Positions 12,301-27,300 of a DNA stretch of 64,000 bases are shown here, piece by piece. Source of the stretch: Acholoe squamosa (lineage: Eukaryota; Annelida; Polychaeta; Phyllodocida; Polynoidae); assembly GCA_949317995.1 (NCBI GenBank), contig OX439035.1, positions 2,153,181 to 2,217,180 on the forward strand. The letters run 5' to 3'. The stretch's first letter is position 1. Each line of letters begins with the position of its first letter. The position numbers were made by a program, and so were the translations under genes. The notes under the pieces were generated by a model. That model saw only the letters and a list, made by a program, of their open reading frames with translations. It ran no database searches and was not told the origin of the DNA.

Positions 12301-15300
12301 TATTTGCCTGGTCTCATAGGCAGGGCCAGACAAACCATGGCCTTTGATCACTCAGACGTGGTTCACTAAGGGGGAATCCCATGGCAAAAGACAAGCATGT
12401 AGACCCGGGCCCTCACATATGGACACCAGCTGCCAACATGCTCACCCCAAGCCACAAGAAACCCAGAGTTTGTCACCTTTTACGAATCTGGTATGCCCAC
12501 TGGTAGAATAGAAGGAGAATTCCTCCTTCGTGGACTGCCAATGAAGTTATTCTGCTCCATTATGCCCTCACATGAAGGTCCACACTTGACAGGAGGTATA
12601 GAGGAATCCACTAAGAGTGGCATCTATAAAATCACATATAAGCGATTTGGGACTGAATGCAGCACAATTATTTCTTTTTAAAAGAGGAGTACTGACACAT
12701 CAGGAAAATTTTCAGCCCCAAAAATTTAGTTTACAATTCTTGAAAGTGGTGAAAAATAGCATAATTGTTTCTTTCTTCGCTGGCAGGCAGATTACAAGGA
12801 AAATGTTCAATTAAGCTAAGATGACTTACTTAACTAGCGCGTCCCGTAACTTGTTGCAGTGTTTGGGGATAAAGTCGAGTACCTTCTGGTACATGCCGTT
12901 CAGTCCCTGCGGGTTCTGTGAGATGAACTGCTCCGTAATGACCTGTAAATCCATGTTAAGTATGAATATCACACAAAGTGGACAGCATCAGAATTTCACA
13001 GTGCCTATCCTTAATTAAGCCGTTTTATGCTAATCCAAAACCATTATAGCCTATTTTTTTCAAACAGATTATCTCCATTAAAGGGTAATTCTCTGAATTA
13101 TCATATATCTTAAAACCTTACCGTCTCCATATATGGCCGTACAACCTGTTGCCTAAACAGGTTTTCGGCATCCCGCATCTTGTCTATAGTGGCATATGTA
13201 CGCAGACACTGACGTAGCATGTCTGTGTTATTGGACTCCAGACCCTCCGTGAACTGTGTCTCCAAGCTGATCTGTAGCGTGTTGGTGATGTTGGTGATCC
13301 GCTATAAGGGATATGTTGGAATTAATGACAGTTTTATCTTAATGACCGTGTTGGTGAACGCTGTAAGGGATATGTCGGAATTAATGACAGTTTTATCTTA
13401 ATAACCGTGTTGGTGAACGCTGTAAAGGATAGGTCGGAAGTAATGACAGATTAGTCTTAATAATCATGTTGGTGAACGCTGTAAGGGATATGTCGGAATT
13501 AATGACAGTTTTATATTAATGACCGTATTGGTGAACGCTGTAAGGGATATGTCGGAATTAATGACAGTTTTATCATTTATCTTTTATCCGTATTGGTGAA
13601 CGCTGTAAGGGATATGTCGGAATTAATGACAGTTTTATCTTAATAACCGTGTTGGTGAACGCTGTAAGGGATATGTCGGAATTAATGACTGTTTTATCTT
13701 AATAACCGTGTTGGTGAACGCTGTAAGGGATATGTCAGAATTAATGACAGTTTTATCTTAATAACCGTGTCGGGGAACGCTGTGAAGGATAGGTCGGAAG
13801 TAATGACAGATTAGTCTTAATATTCATGTTGGTGAACGCTGTAAGGGATATGTCGGAATTAATGACAGTTTTATATTAATGACCGTATTGGTGAACGCTG
13901 TAAGGGATATGTCGGAATTAATGACAGTTTTATCATTTATCTTTTATCCGTATTGGTGAACGCTGTAAGGGATATGTCGGAATTAATGACAGTTTTATCT
14001 TAATAACCGTGTTGGTGAACGCTGTAAGGGATATGTAGGAATTAATGACTGTTTTATCTTAATAACCGTGTTGGTGAACGCTGTAAGGGATATGTCGGAA
14101 TTAATGACAGTTTTATCTTAATAACCGTGTTGGTGAACGCTGTAAAGGATAGGTCGGAAGTAATGACAGATTAGTCTTAATAATCATGTTGGTGATACGC
14201 TGTAAAGGATAGGTCGGAAACATAGAGCACTGCGACTTGAGTCGTCCGAAACTCTAAAAGAGTGCCACAACGTAGTAGTCTCCACAAGCAGAACTTCGGC
14301 AAAACCTCCACTCCGTACCTACGTTCTGGGCCCTAGAATGAGGTCTGGCCGGTTAGTTGGTGACCGGCTGCAACTCCCATACTTGTACTACAAGGTACGA
14401 CGGGACAGACCTGTGTCAGTCTAGCTGGCCGGGAGACTAACAACGTAGTACATATGTGGAACTATGGCGGGAGTTCATGACACCCTGGCGGGAGTCTATG
14501 ACACCCTGACTTGACACCTCCATAGGAATAACATTGCTGAGCCCAAAGCGTCGCTGTGACATTTTTTGGTCATAGTTATTTTTCTAATTTTAATATCTCT
14601 TAAATAACTTGATTCCCCCTTATAATCTTTAGTCCTGCATGTGCTACCGAATGTAATCTATCATATACACGTTGTTCTGAGACCAAAATGAACCTTAAAA
14701 GAATTTTAATGGATTTTTAAAAATAAGAAGATGGTCGGTTTTGGTCCCAAACGCCCCGTCGTAAAGTGGCTTGACCCACCCCTGAATCCCTAAAACTCTT
14801 AATCAATGACAGATTAGTCTTAATAATCGTGTTGGTGAAACGCTGTAAGGGATAGCGTAGAATTAACAACTTAACAAATATGATTTTAATATGCTGGAAG
14901 AGATATGTCAATCAGCCCAAACAAGGTTGAAGCTTATAGATATTCAACACTAACAAACCACTAATTTTGAGGCCCTAGCTGCAGCCTATGACTCTAAGAC
15001 ACACTCAGACTGAGCTTACACAAGGGTGCGTCTTATACACAGAAGTTTACAGTACTCAACATAAAACCATGATGATACAACTTACCGGTTTGATGTGTTC
15101 CACGAGAGGCGCCCCGCGACTCTTGTTAACGTAAAACTGTAACTTGTTAAATTCTGTCGCTACTCGCTCTATCAGCTGTCCTGTCAGGTCCTCTCTGTCA
15201 ACATCAATAAAACACATCACACAAACCATTAACCCTTTAAGAGCCGCTAATGCAGGAGTGCATCATGCTCATTGGTGCATCATGACGACCGTGCGGGAGC

Positions 15301-18300
15301 GCATCTATCCCATAGGGTCAGCATGATGCATGAATGCAGCCCTGGTGAGTGACTCTACAGGGCGGCATTCATGCATCATGACGACCAAGGGGCATGATGC
15401 ATTAATGCAGCCTGACACTGGGAAGGTTCTTCATATGCTACCAATATGGCTACTAATGGCTATTATAGCGTCAGTACTAGAGCATCAATTTCCATCCCTT
15501 AAGTGCGGTCTATAGCTTCCTCTCTAACTCAGGGTGTGTCTTATACGGGAGGGTTTATGGTGATAACATAAGGCGTGTACATACCCGTAGTGCGTTCCAT
15601 GCTCGTCGTCTGCGCGCTTAATGCCCAACAACTTCTCCATCCTGTCCACAGACTCCGTGATGGCGATAAGACGCTGCAGACATGCCTACAATATATACAC
15701 GTGAACACTCTGACACAGTCTATTTTTCCCCTCAGAGGCTACTAATGGTCTGCTTTGCAAGCCGCAAAAAAACAAAATGTAGCCCAAGGCCCCACGATTA
15801 TAACCAGACATTCGGTGTGGCAGTCTGGCAATTTCCGCCGGCCCAGCAGCAATTTTGCCAGCAAAAGCCGATGTCTGACGATTTTAGCATTGACTGATAC
15901 CACAGCGATAAGGCAACTTAGACATGCCTACAATATCACATAGGTATGCCATAAAACGTGGAAACTCTAAACTACTAGACATACATTTTATATGTTTTCC
16001 AAGTGCATGGTGCGCGAATTACACCAAATATGGTAAACCTCTGGGTGTGTATTAGGGCCATAAGGTGAGCATCCTACATGAATGTAGTAACTCTGGGTGT
16101 GTATTAGGGCCATAAGGTGAGCATCCTACATGAATGTAGTAACTCTGGGTGTGTATTAAGGCAATAAGGTGAGCATCCTACATGAATGTAGTAACTCTGT
16201 GTGTGTATTAAGGCCATAAGGTGAGCATCCTACATGAATGTAGTCAGTAACTCTGGGTGTGTATTAGGGCCATAAGGTGACCATCCTACATGAATGTAGT
16301 AACTCTGGGTGTGTATTAAGGCAATAAGGTGAGCATCCTACATGAATGTAGTAACTCTGTGTGTGTATTAAGGCCATAAGGTGAGCATCCTACATGAATG
16401 TAGTCAGTAACTCTGGGTGTGTATTAAGGCCATAAGGTGAGCATCCTACATGAATGTAGTGAGTAACTCTGGGTGTGTATTAAGGCCATAAGGTGAGCAT
16501 CCTACATGAATGTAGTCAGTAACTCTGGGTGTGTATTAAGGTCATAAGGTGAGCATCCTACATGAATGTGGTGAGTAACTCTGGGTGTGTATTAAGGCCA
16601 TAAGGTGAGCATCCTACATGAATGTAGTGAGTAACTCTGGGTGTGTATTAAGGCCATAAGGTGACCATCCTACATGAATGTAGTGAGTAACTCTGGGTGT
16701 GTATTAGGGCCATAAGGTGAGCATCCTACATGAATGTGGTAACTCTGGGTGTGTATTAAGGCCATAAGGTGAGCATCCTACATGAATGTAGTAACTCTGG
16801 GTGTGTATTAAGGCCATGAGGTGAGCATCCTACATGAATGTAGTAACTCTGTGTGTGTATTAAGGCCATAAGGTGAGCATCCTACATGAATGTAGTAACT
16901 CTGGGTGTGTATTAGGGCCATAAGGTAACCATCCTACATGAATGTGGTGAGTAACTCTGGGTGTGTATTAGGGGCATAAGGTGAGCATCCTACATGAATG
17001 TGGTGAGTAACTCTGTGTGTATTAAGGCCATAAGGCGAGCATCCTACATGAATGTAGTGAGTAACTCTGGGTGTGTATTAAGGCCATAAGGTGAGCATCC
17101 TACATGAATGTAGTAACTCTGGGTGTGTATTAGGGGCATAAGGTGAGCATCCTACATGAATGTAGTAACTCTGGGTGTGTATTAAGGCCATAAGGCGAGC
17201 ATCCTACATGAATGTGGTAAGTAACTCTGTGTGTGTATTAAGGCCATAAGGTGACCATCCTACATGAATGTAGTAACTCTGGGTGTGTATTAAGGCCATA
17301 AGGTGACCATCCTACATGAATGTAGTAACTCTGGGTGTGTATTAAGGCCATAAGGCGAGCATCCTACATGAATGTAGTGAGTAACTCTGTGTGTATTAGG
17401 GCCATAAGGTGAGCATCCTACATGAATGTAGTAACTCTGGGTGTGTATTAAGGCCATAAGGTGACCATCCTACATGAATGTGGTCAGTAACTCTGGGTGT
17501 GTATTAAGGCCATAAGGTGACCATCCTACATGAATGTGGTAACTCTAGGTGTGTATTAAGGACATAAGGTGACCATCCTACATGAATGTAGTAACTCTGG
17601 GTGTGTATTAAGGCCATAAGGTTAGCATCCTACATGAATGTAGTAACTCTGGGTGTGTATTAAGGTCATAAGCTGAGCATCCTACATGAATGTAGTGAGT
17701 AACTCTGTGTGTATTAAGGTCATAAGGTGAGCATCCTACATGAATGTAGAGAGTAACTCTGGGTGTGTATTAAGGCCATAAGGTGAGCATCCTACATGAA
17801 TGTAGTAACTCTGGGTGTGTATTAAGGTCATAAGGTGACCATCCTACATGAATGTAGTAACTCTGGGTGTGTATTAGGGCCATAAGGTGAACATCCTACA
17901 TGAATGTAGTAACTCTGGGTGTGTATTAAGGCCATAAGGTGAGCATCCTACATGAATGTAGTGAGTAACTCTGGGTGTGTATTAAGGCCATAAGGTGAGC
18001 ATCCTACATGAATGTAGTAACTCTGGGTGTGTATTAAGGCCATAAGGTGAGCATCCTACATGAATGTGGTGAGTAACTCTGGGTGTGTATTAGGGCCATA
18101 AGGTGAGCATCCTACATGAATGTAGTGAGTAACTCTGGGTGTGTATTAAGGCCATAAGGTGAGCATCCTACATGAATGTAGTCAGTAACTCTGGGTGTGT
18201 ATTAAGGCCATAAGGCGAGCATCCTACATGAATGTAGTGAGTAACTCTGGGTGTGTATTAGGGCCATAAGGTGAGCATCCTACATGAATGTAGGGAGTAA

Positions 18301-21300
18301 CTCTGGGTGTGTATTAAGGCCATAAGGTGAGCATCCTACATGAATGTAGTAACTCTGGGTGTGTATTAGGGCCATAAGGTGAGCATCCTACATGAATGTA
18401 GTAACTCTGGGTGTGTATTAAGGCCATAAGGTGAGCATCCTACATGAATGTAGTAACTCTGGGTGTGTATTAAGGCCATAAGGTGAGCATCCTACATGAA
18501 TTTAGTCAGTAACTCTGGGTGTGTATTAAGGCAATAAGGTGAGCATCCTACATGAATGTGGTGAGTAACTCTGTGTGTGTATTAGGGCCGTAAGGTGACC
18601 ATCCTACATGAATGTAGTAACTCTGGGTGTGTATTAAGGCCATAAGGTGAGCATCCTACATGAATGTAGTAACTCTGGGTGTGTATTAAGGCCATAAGGT
18701 GAGCATCCTACATGAATGTAGTGAGTAACTCTGGGTGTGTATTAGGGCCATAAGGTGAGCATCCTACATGAATGTAGTAACTCTGGGTGTGTATTAAGGC
18801 CATAAGGCGAGCATCCTACATGAATGTAGTAACTCTGTGTGTGTATTAAGGCCATAAGGTGAGCATCCTACATGAATGTAGTAACTCTGGGTGTGTATTA
18901 AGGCCATAAGGTGAGCATCCTACATGAATGAAGTAACTCTGGGTGTGTATTAGGGCCATAAGGTGAGCATCCTACATGAAGGTAGTGAGTAACTCTGGGT
19001 GTGTATTAAGGCCATAAGGTGAGCATCCTACATGAATGTAGAGAGTAACTCTGGGTGTGTATTAGGGCCATAAGGTGAGCATCCTACATGAATGTAGTAA
19101 CTCTGGGTGTGTATTAAGGTCATAAGGTGACCATCCTACATGAATGTAGTAACTCTGGGTGTGTATTAAGGCCATAAGGTGAGCATCCTACATGAAGGTA
19201 GTTAGTAACTCTGTGTGTGTATTAGGGCCATAAGCTGAGCATCCTACATGAATGTAGTGAGTAACTCTGGGTGTGTATTAAGGCCATAAGGTGAGCATCC
19301 TACATGAATGTGGTAACTCTGGGTGTGTATTAGGGCCATAAGGTGAGCATCCTACATGAATGTAGTAAGTAACTCTGGGTGTGTATTAAGGCCATAAGGT
19401 GAGCATCCTACATGAATGTAGTCAGTAACTCTGGGTGTGTATTAGGGCCATAAGGTGAGCATCCTACATGAATGTGGTGAGTAACTCTGTGTGTGTATTA
19501 AGGCCATAAGGTGAGCATCCTACATGGATGTAGTAACTCTGGGTGTGTATTGAGGCCATAAGGTGAGCATCCTACATGAATGTGGTGAGTAACTCTGGGT
19601 GTGTATTAAGGCCATAAGGTGAGCATCCTACATGAATGTAGTAAGTAACTCTGGGTGTGTATTAAGGCCATAAGGTGAGCATCCTACATGAATGTAGTAA
19701 GTAACTCTGGGTGTGTATTAAGGCCATAAGGTGAGCATCCTACATGAATGTAGTAACTCTGGGTGTGTATTAAGGCCATAAGGTGAGCATCCTACATGAA
19801 TGTAGTAAGTAACTCTGGGTGTGTATTAAGGCCATAAGCTGAGCATCCTACATGAATGTAGTAACTCTGGGTGTGTATTAAGGTCATAAGGTGAGCATCC
19901 TACATGAATGTAGTAACTCTGTGTGTGTATTAGGGCCATAAGGTGAGCATCCTACATGAATGTAGTGAGTAACTCTGGCTGTGTATTAAGGCCATAAGGT
20001 GAGCATCCTACATGAATGTAGTAACTCTGGGTGTGTATTAAGGCCATAAGGTGAGCATCCTACATGAATGTAGTAACTCTGGGTGTGTATTAAGGCCATA
20101 AGGTGAGCATCCTACATGAATGTAGTAACTCTGGGTGTGTATTAGGGCCATAAGCTGAGCATCCTACATGAATGTGGTGAGTAACTCTGTGTGTGTATTA
20201 AGGCCATAAGGTGACCATCCTACATGAATGTAGTAAGTAACTCTGTGTGTGTATTAAGGCCATAAGGTGAGCATCCTACATGAATGTAGTGAGTAACTCT
20301 GGCTGTGTATTAAGGCCATAAGGTGACCATCCTACATGAATGTAGTAACTCTGGGTGTGTATTAAGGCCATAAGGTGACCATCCTACATGAATGTAGTAA
20401 GTTACTCTGGGTGTGTATTAAGGCCATAAGGTGAGCATTCTACATGAATGTAGTAACTCTGGGTGTGTATTAAGGCCATAAGGTGACCATCCTACATGAA
20501 TGTAGTAACTCTGGGTGTGTATTAGGGCCATAAGGTGACCATCCTACATGAATGTGGTGAGTATCTCTGGGTGTGTATTAGGGCCATAAGGTGAGCATCC
20601 TACATGAATGTAGTCAGTAACTCTGGGTGTGTATTAAGGCCATAAGGTGAGCATCCTACATGAATGTAGTAACTCTGGGTGTGTATTAAGGCCATAAGGT
20701 GAGCATCCTACATGAATGTGGTGAGTAACTCTGGGTGTGTATTAAGGCCATAAGGCGAGCATCCTACATGAATGTGGTAACTCTGGGTGTGTATTAAGGC
20801 CATAAGCTGAGCATCCTACATGAATGTAGTAAGTAACTCTGGGTGTGTATTAAGGCCATAAGGTGAGCATCCTACATGAATGTAGTGAGTAACTCTGTGT
20901 GTGTATTAAGGCCATAAGCTGAGCATCCTACATGAATGTAGTCAGTAACTCTGTGTGTGTATTAAGGCCATAAGCTGAGCATCCTACATGAATGTGGTAA
21001 CTCTGGGTGTGTATTAAGGCCATAAGGTGAGCATCCTACATGAATGTAGTAACTCTGGGTGTGTATTAAGGCCATAAGGTGAGCATCCTACATGAATGTA
21101 GTAACTCTGTGTGTGTATTAAGGCCATAAGGTGAGCATCCTACATGAATGTAGTAACTCTGGGTGTGTATTAGGGCCATAAGGTGACCATCCTACATGAA
21201 TGTAGTGAGTAACTCTGGGTGTGTATTAAGGTCATAAGGTGAGCATCCTACATGAATGTAGTAACTCTGGGTGTGTATTAAGGCCATAAGGTGAGCATCC

Positions 21301-24300
21301 TACATGAATGTAGTGAGTAACTCTGGGTGTGTATTAAGGCCATAAGGCGAGCATCCTACATGAATGTAGTGAGTAACTCTGGGTGTGTATTAAGGCCATA
21401 AGGTGAGCATCCTACATGAATGTAGTGAGTAACTCTGGGTGTGTATTAAGGCCATAAGGTGAGCATCCTACATGAATGTAGTAACTCTGGGTGTGTATTA
21501 GGGCCATAAGTTGAGCATCCTACATGAATGTAGTGAGTAACTCTGGGTGTGTATTAAGGTCATAAGGTGGGCATCCTACATGAATGTAGTGAGTAACTCT
21601 GGGTGTGTATTAAGGCCATAAGGCGAGCATCCTACATGAATGTAGTGAGTAACTCTGGCTGTGTATTAAGGCCATAAGGTGAGCATCCTACATGAATGTA
21701 GTAACTCTTGGTGTGTATTAAGGCCATAAGGTGAGCATCCTACATGAATGTAGTAACTCTGGGTGTGTATTAAGGCCATAAGGTGAGCATCCTACATGAA
21801 TGTAGTGAGTAACTCTGGCTGTGTATTAAGGCCATAAGGTGAGCATCCTACATGAATGTAGTGAGTAACTCTGCGTGTATTAAGGCCATAAGGTGAGCAT
21901 CCTACATGAATGTAGTGAGTAACTCTGGGTGTGTATTAAGGCCATAAGGTGAGCATCCTACATGTATGTAGTAACTCTGGGTGTGTATTAAGGCCATAAG
22001 GTGAGCATCCTACATGGATGTAGTAACTCTGGGTGTGTATTAAGGCCATAAGGTGAGCATCCTACATGAATGTAGTAACTCTGGGTGTGTATTAAGGCCA
22101 TAAGGTGAGCATCCTACATGAATGTAGTAACTCTGGGTGTGTATTAAGGCCATAAGGTGAGCATCCTACATGAATGTAGTGAGTAACTCTGGGTGTGTGT
22201 TAAGGCCATAAGGTGAGCATCCTACATGAATGTAGTGAGTAACTCTGGGTGTGTATTAAGGCCATAAGGTGAGCATCCTACATGAATGTAGTCAGTAACT
22301 CTGGGTGTGTATTAAGGCCATAAGGTGAGCATCCTACATGAATGTAGTGAGTAACTCTGGGTGTGTATTAGGGCCATAAGGTGAGCATCCTACATGAATG
22401 TAGTGAGTAACTCTGGGTGTGTATTAGGGCCATAAGGTGAGCATCCTACATGAATGTAGTAACTCTGTGTGTGTATTAAGGCCATAAGGTGAGCATCCTA
22501 CATGAATTTAGTCAGTAACTCTGGGTGTGTATTAAGGCCATAAGGTGAGCATCCTACATGAATGTAGGGAGTAACTCTGTGTGTGTATTAAGGACATAAG
22601 GTGAGCATCCTACATGAATGTAGTGAGTAACTCTGGGTGTGTATTAAGGCCATACGGTGAGCATCCTACATGAATGTAGTAACTCTGGGTGTGTATTAGG
22701 GCCATAAGGTGAGCATCCTACATGAATGTAGTAACTCTGGGTGTGTATTAGGGCCATAAGGTGACCATCCTACATGAATGTAGTAAGTAACTCTGGGTGT
22801 GTATTAAGGCCATAAGGTGAGCATCCTACATGAATGTAGTGAGTAACTCTGGGTGTGTATTAAGGCCATAAGGTGAGCATCCTACATGAATGTAGTGAGT
22901 AACTCTGGGTGTGTATTAAGGCAATAAGGTGAGCATCCTACATGAATGTAGTAACTCTGGGTGTGTATTAGGGCCATAAGGTGAGCATCCTACATGAATG
23001 TAGTAACTCTGGGTGTGTATTAGGGCCATAAGGTGAGCATCCTACATGAATGTAGTAACTCTGGGTGTGTATTAGGGCCATAAGGTGGGCATCCTACATG
23101 AATGTAGTCAGTAACTCTGGGTGTGTATTAAGGCCATAAGGTGAGCATCCTACATGAATGTGGTAACTCTGGGTGTGTATTAAGGCCATAAGGTGAGCAT
23201 CCTACATGAATGTAGTGAGTAACTCTGGGTGTGTATTAAGGCCATAAGGTGAGCATCCTACATGAATGTGGTAACTCTGGGTGTGTATTAAGGCCATAAG
23301 GTGAGCATCCTACATGAATGTAGTGAGTAACTCTGGGTGTGTATTAAGGCCATAAGGTGAGCATCCTACATGAATGTAGGGAGTAACTCTGTGTGTGTAT
23401 TAAGGACATAAGGTGACCATCCTACATGAATGTAGTGAGTAACTCTGGGTGTGTATTAGGGCCATAAGGTGAGCATCCTACATGAATGTAGTGAGTAACT
23501 CTGGGTGTGTATTAAGGCCATAAGGTGAGCATCCTACATGAATGTAGTGAGTAACTCTGGGTGTGTATTAAGGCCATAAGGTGAGCATCCTACATGAATG
23601 TAGGGAGTAACTCTGTGTGTGTATTAGGGCCATAAGGTGAGCATCCTACATGAATGTAGTGAGTAACTCTGGGTGTGTATTAAGGCCATAAGGTGAGCAT
23701 CCTACATGAATGTGGTGAGTAACTCTGTGTGTATTAAGGCCATAAGGTGAGCATCCTACATGAATGTAGTGAGTAACTCTGGGTGTGTATTAAGGCCATA
23801 AGGTGAGCATCCTACATGAATGTAGTAACTCTGGGTGTGTATTAGGGCCATAAGGTGAGCATCCTACATGTATGTAGTAACTCTGGGTGTGTATTAGGGC
23901 CATAAGGTGAGCATCCTACATGAATGTAGGCATGGTGAGTAACTTGCCAGGCTTACATTCATGTATCATGACGACCTGTGAACATGATACATTAATGCAC
24001 TATCAGCCTATTTTTAAAGGGGTGAAATAGCATTAATAGTTCGCACAAGATTCTCAAATCAAAATTCCCTGACCTATGGGAACCCTGAGCACAGGACACT
24101 AACCTTTTTGTCATTAACAGTCGACTGTTGTTCCATTTTCTCCTCCACGGCCATGATGGCCTGGTCCATCGCTGAGCGCACTTTCTGTAAAAGATGAAAA
24201 CTTGTGTCATTAACAATAGAAGGCTGAATCAGTTGATCTCAGGTAACAGCTTTTGTGGTGACTACATTTACTGTAAATTCCCTCGTATAAGCCACACCCT

Positions 24301-27300
24301 CAAATAAGCCACACCCTCAAAAAAGCCCCATCCGGAAAATTTTGAAAATTTCACCGACAATTAGACAAGAATCGTTGTGGTATTTCAATTTTCGGAGGGG
24401 GGGGCGACATTTTGATCTATAAATGCATTTTCATCAGACAAACTTTGATAAATACTGACCATGACTTCGTCCCTGAGTTGTACGAGCGGGGACGTTAGAC
24501 TGTTAATGGCCTTGTCCACTCCTACCTGAAAACAGCAAACATATCAGCCACACCTGTGAGTTTGTTGGTCTTATACAGAGTCATCCTAAAATCTACAGCC
24601 TACAGGGGAACATAATGCACTTTACCAGATGCTAGATAGGCACTATAGCGGGCGCTTTTACCTGAGCTCACAATAAGGGCACAAAGTAAACCCATTAAAC
24701 GAGGCCTTACGGCCCAGCACATAGACACCGCCTTACATTTGAAGTTCTCAAAAACTTCAGTAAAATGGCAAAAATTCTTCAAAAGCCATTAATGCATAAG
24801 TGCATCATGCCCATGGGTTATCATGATGCACCAATGCACTATGCTGGCAAGCAGTCTCACCGGCAGTCCACTGGCATATCATGCCCCTTGGCCAGCATGA
24901 TGCAGGAATGCAGCCCTCATGAGTAACTCGCCAGGAATGCAGCATCACGAGTAACTCGCCAGGAATGCAGCCCTCACGAGTAACTCACCAGGAATGCAGC
25001 CCTCACGAGTAACTCACCAGGAATGCAGCCCTCACGAGTAACTCACCAGGAATGCAGCATCACGAGTAACTCGCCAGGAATGCAGCCCTCATGAGTAACT
25101 CGCCAGGGTTGCATTCATGCATTATACCGACCCTACACTAGGGTTCCCACTCTTTATTGATTATGATTTTAACTGACTTTAACCTGACTTTTATCAACTT
25201 TTAACTGGCCAAATAGCGGATAGTTTACGGGTTTCAAAAAAAGATTTATCCACCCCGGTTGATACAGTCCTGAAGGGTCGGGATGATGCACTAATGAAGT
25301 GGTGTCCAGCAGTCTCACCAGCACTTCATCGGTGCATCATGCCGACCCATGTCCATAATGCGCTCCTACAATAATTGCCTTAAAAGAGTTCAAGGACTAG
25401 CTTTTCAAATACAAGTCTTACCAGGTTTGTGGAGAGGTTGACAAAGTCTGCGTAGTCCTTGTTGATGAGTTCTATCATGGCCGACTGCAGAATCTTGAGG
25501 TAGACGTTGAGATCATTGCGGAGGTTTTCCAGCGGCACCCGACGCCGACACTCCACCACAAACTGATCCACGTTAAAGTCATCCTGGCAACAAAAATGAT
25601 ATCTTTTAATTGTAGTGTAAGCCTTAGGGCTGCTGATACAGGAGCACATCATACCCATTGGTCATCATGATGTCTCAATGAAACTGCTCACATGAGCGGC
25701 CCTTAAAGGGTTAACTAAATGGTGCCAAATGAAATACCATAATATATTGCTTAATATAATACATGGCTGGCATGCATACATGGATAGATGATTGCTGCAC
25801 CTGATTATAGAATCTACCTGATGCCAGGGTGCGCTAGACCAGTCAAACACTCTCTAGGCTATGGCCATAGCCTATCTCCATGTAATAATGTTAGGATGAA
25901 TAATATTATAATGTACACAACAATATCAATATTGTCAGTAGGGTACATATTATAAAGGACCAGTGACGTAAGAGCGACATGCGACAGGATTCGCAAATAT
26001 CAACAGCTTTTGAAATCTGGGACGGCTGTCGGACAGTGTGTCGCAAGTAGGCATTCGCATCAGAAACACCCCGTTGAGAGTCTGAAGCCTGTGAAGGTGC
26101 AGGCAGTGGTGCAGAACATACACTCAATCAGGGATACTTGTATGTAATTCCACGTTCAGGCTGACATGGCCTGCATTAGTCTCTAGACTCTAATTGTGTA
26201 TTTCTAGCTGACCATTACTCTTAGGGAGTGGTCAGTATTCTTCAACAGGGGAGGGTTAAAAAATTTAACCTCTTTAAAGCAAAAAAGCCTGCACTGTACT
26301 ATAGGTCAAATTCTAAATGCCTCCAGTGTGGCAACACAAAAATTTTGAATGCTGTTGAGGGGGAGACAAATAAAAATATTTTCCAAAAAAAAAGAAAATT
26401 TTCCCTCCCTCCCTCATTGGCTTGAAAAATCCCACCCTCTGGACAGGAAACGAACATATTTTTAAGGGTGGCCTGAGACGAAAAGTCCAGTAACCTTGGT
26501 TACGTGCCGACGTCGGCCCACCGGAAGCCGGGGACAAAGGGGTGCTCTGCGCTCCCCATTACATAGCATATTTAAAGCCCTACACTGGGACCCTACGCTT
26601 TCTTTAAAGGCAGATTACAGCCATCATACTGCCCCAGCCTCTTACTGATAAACCTGGTATCATCTTCGCTGTTATTACACCATTCTGTGTGGGTATGAAT
26701 TTCATGAATGTCCTATTTTGGAAGAATTTCAACTTTGAACAGTGCCTGCTGTACTGAAGGGTCTAAATTTGTCCACGGCACAGTATGATGTGGTCCATGT
26801 GCACGTGACACGTTACCTTCGCGACTTACTATGATACATGGTTAGTCCGGACGAATTAGAAATTTTCACGCGTCCACATGAAAACCCACTACTCCCTCAA
26901 TTACTCCTTTGATCAAGAACTGATCTAGAGTAGAGAAGAAACTGATTTAAGTTCAGAACCGGAATGTGTATTGGCCACCCTCTCTCCGCCCCTTCACCCT
27001 CCATTTTCTTGAGTATCAACCTATAGTGGAGGAGTGGAACACTCACAATCAGGTCTAGAGTACCTACTGTGAGACTGACTAGAGAGAGAGGGTCACTGAC
27101 CAAGTTACGGTACTCAGTCTGGTAACTGGACACCTCGCCTCGGAAGCATAGACACCTCAGAAGCAGACATGTCGGAAGCAAGTTATCTCAGCAGCAGACA
27201 TCTTGGAAGCAAAATGTTTTTCTAAATCATTATTTTAACAATTTTAAACTGATTTTTTCGGCATCCATGATTCTACGGCGTAGGGACAGTACCACTAGGG

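Noticed and set aside
14216-14520. Possible tRNA-derived SINE
   Set aside because: GC-rich and structured in appearance, but no convincing A and B box pair, cloverleaf or second copy.
16020-23935. CRISPR-like regular repeat array
   Set aside because: The units are contiguous diverged tandem repeats without unique spacers, in a eukaryotic intron, and derive from a MITE.
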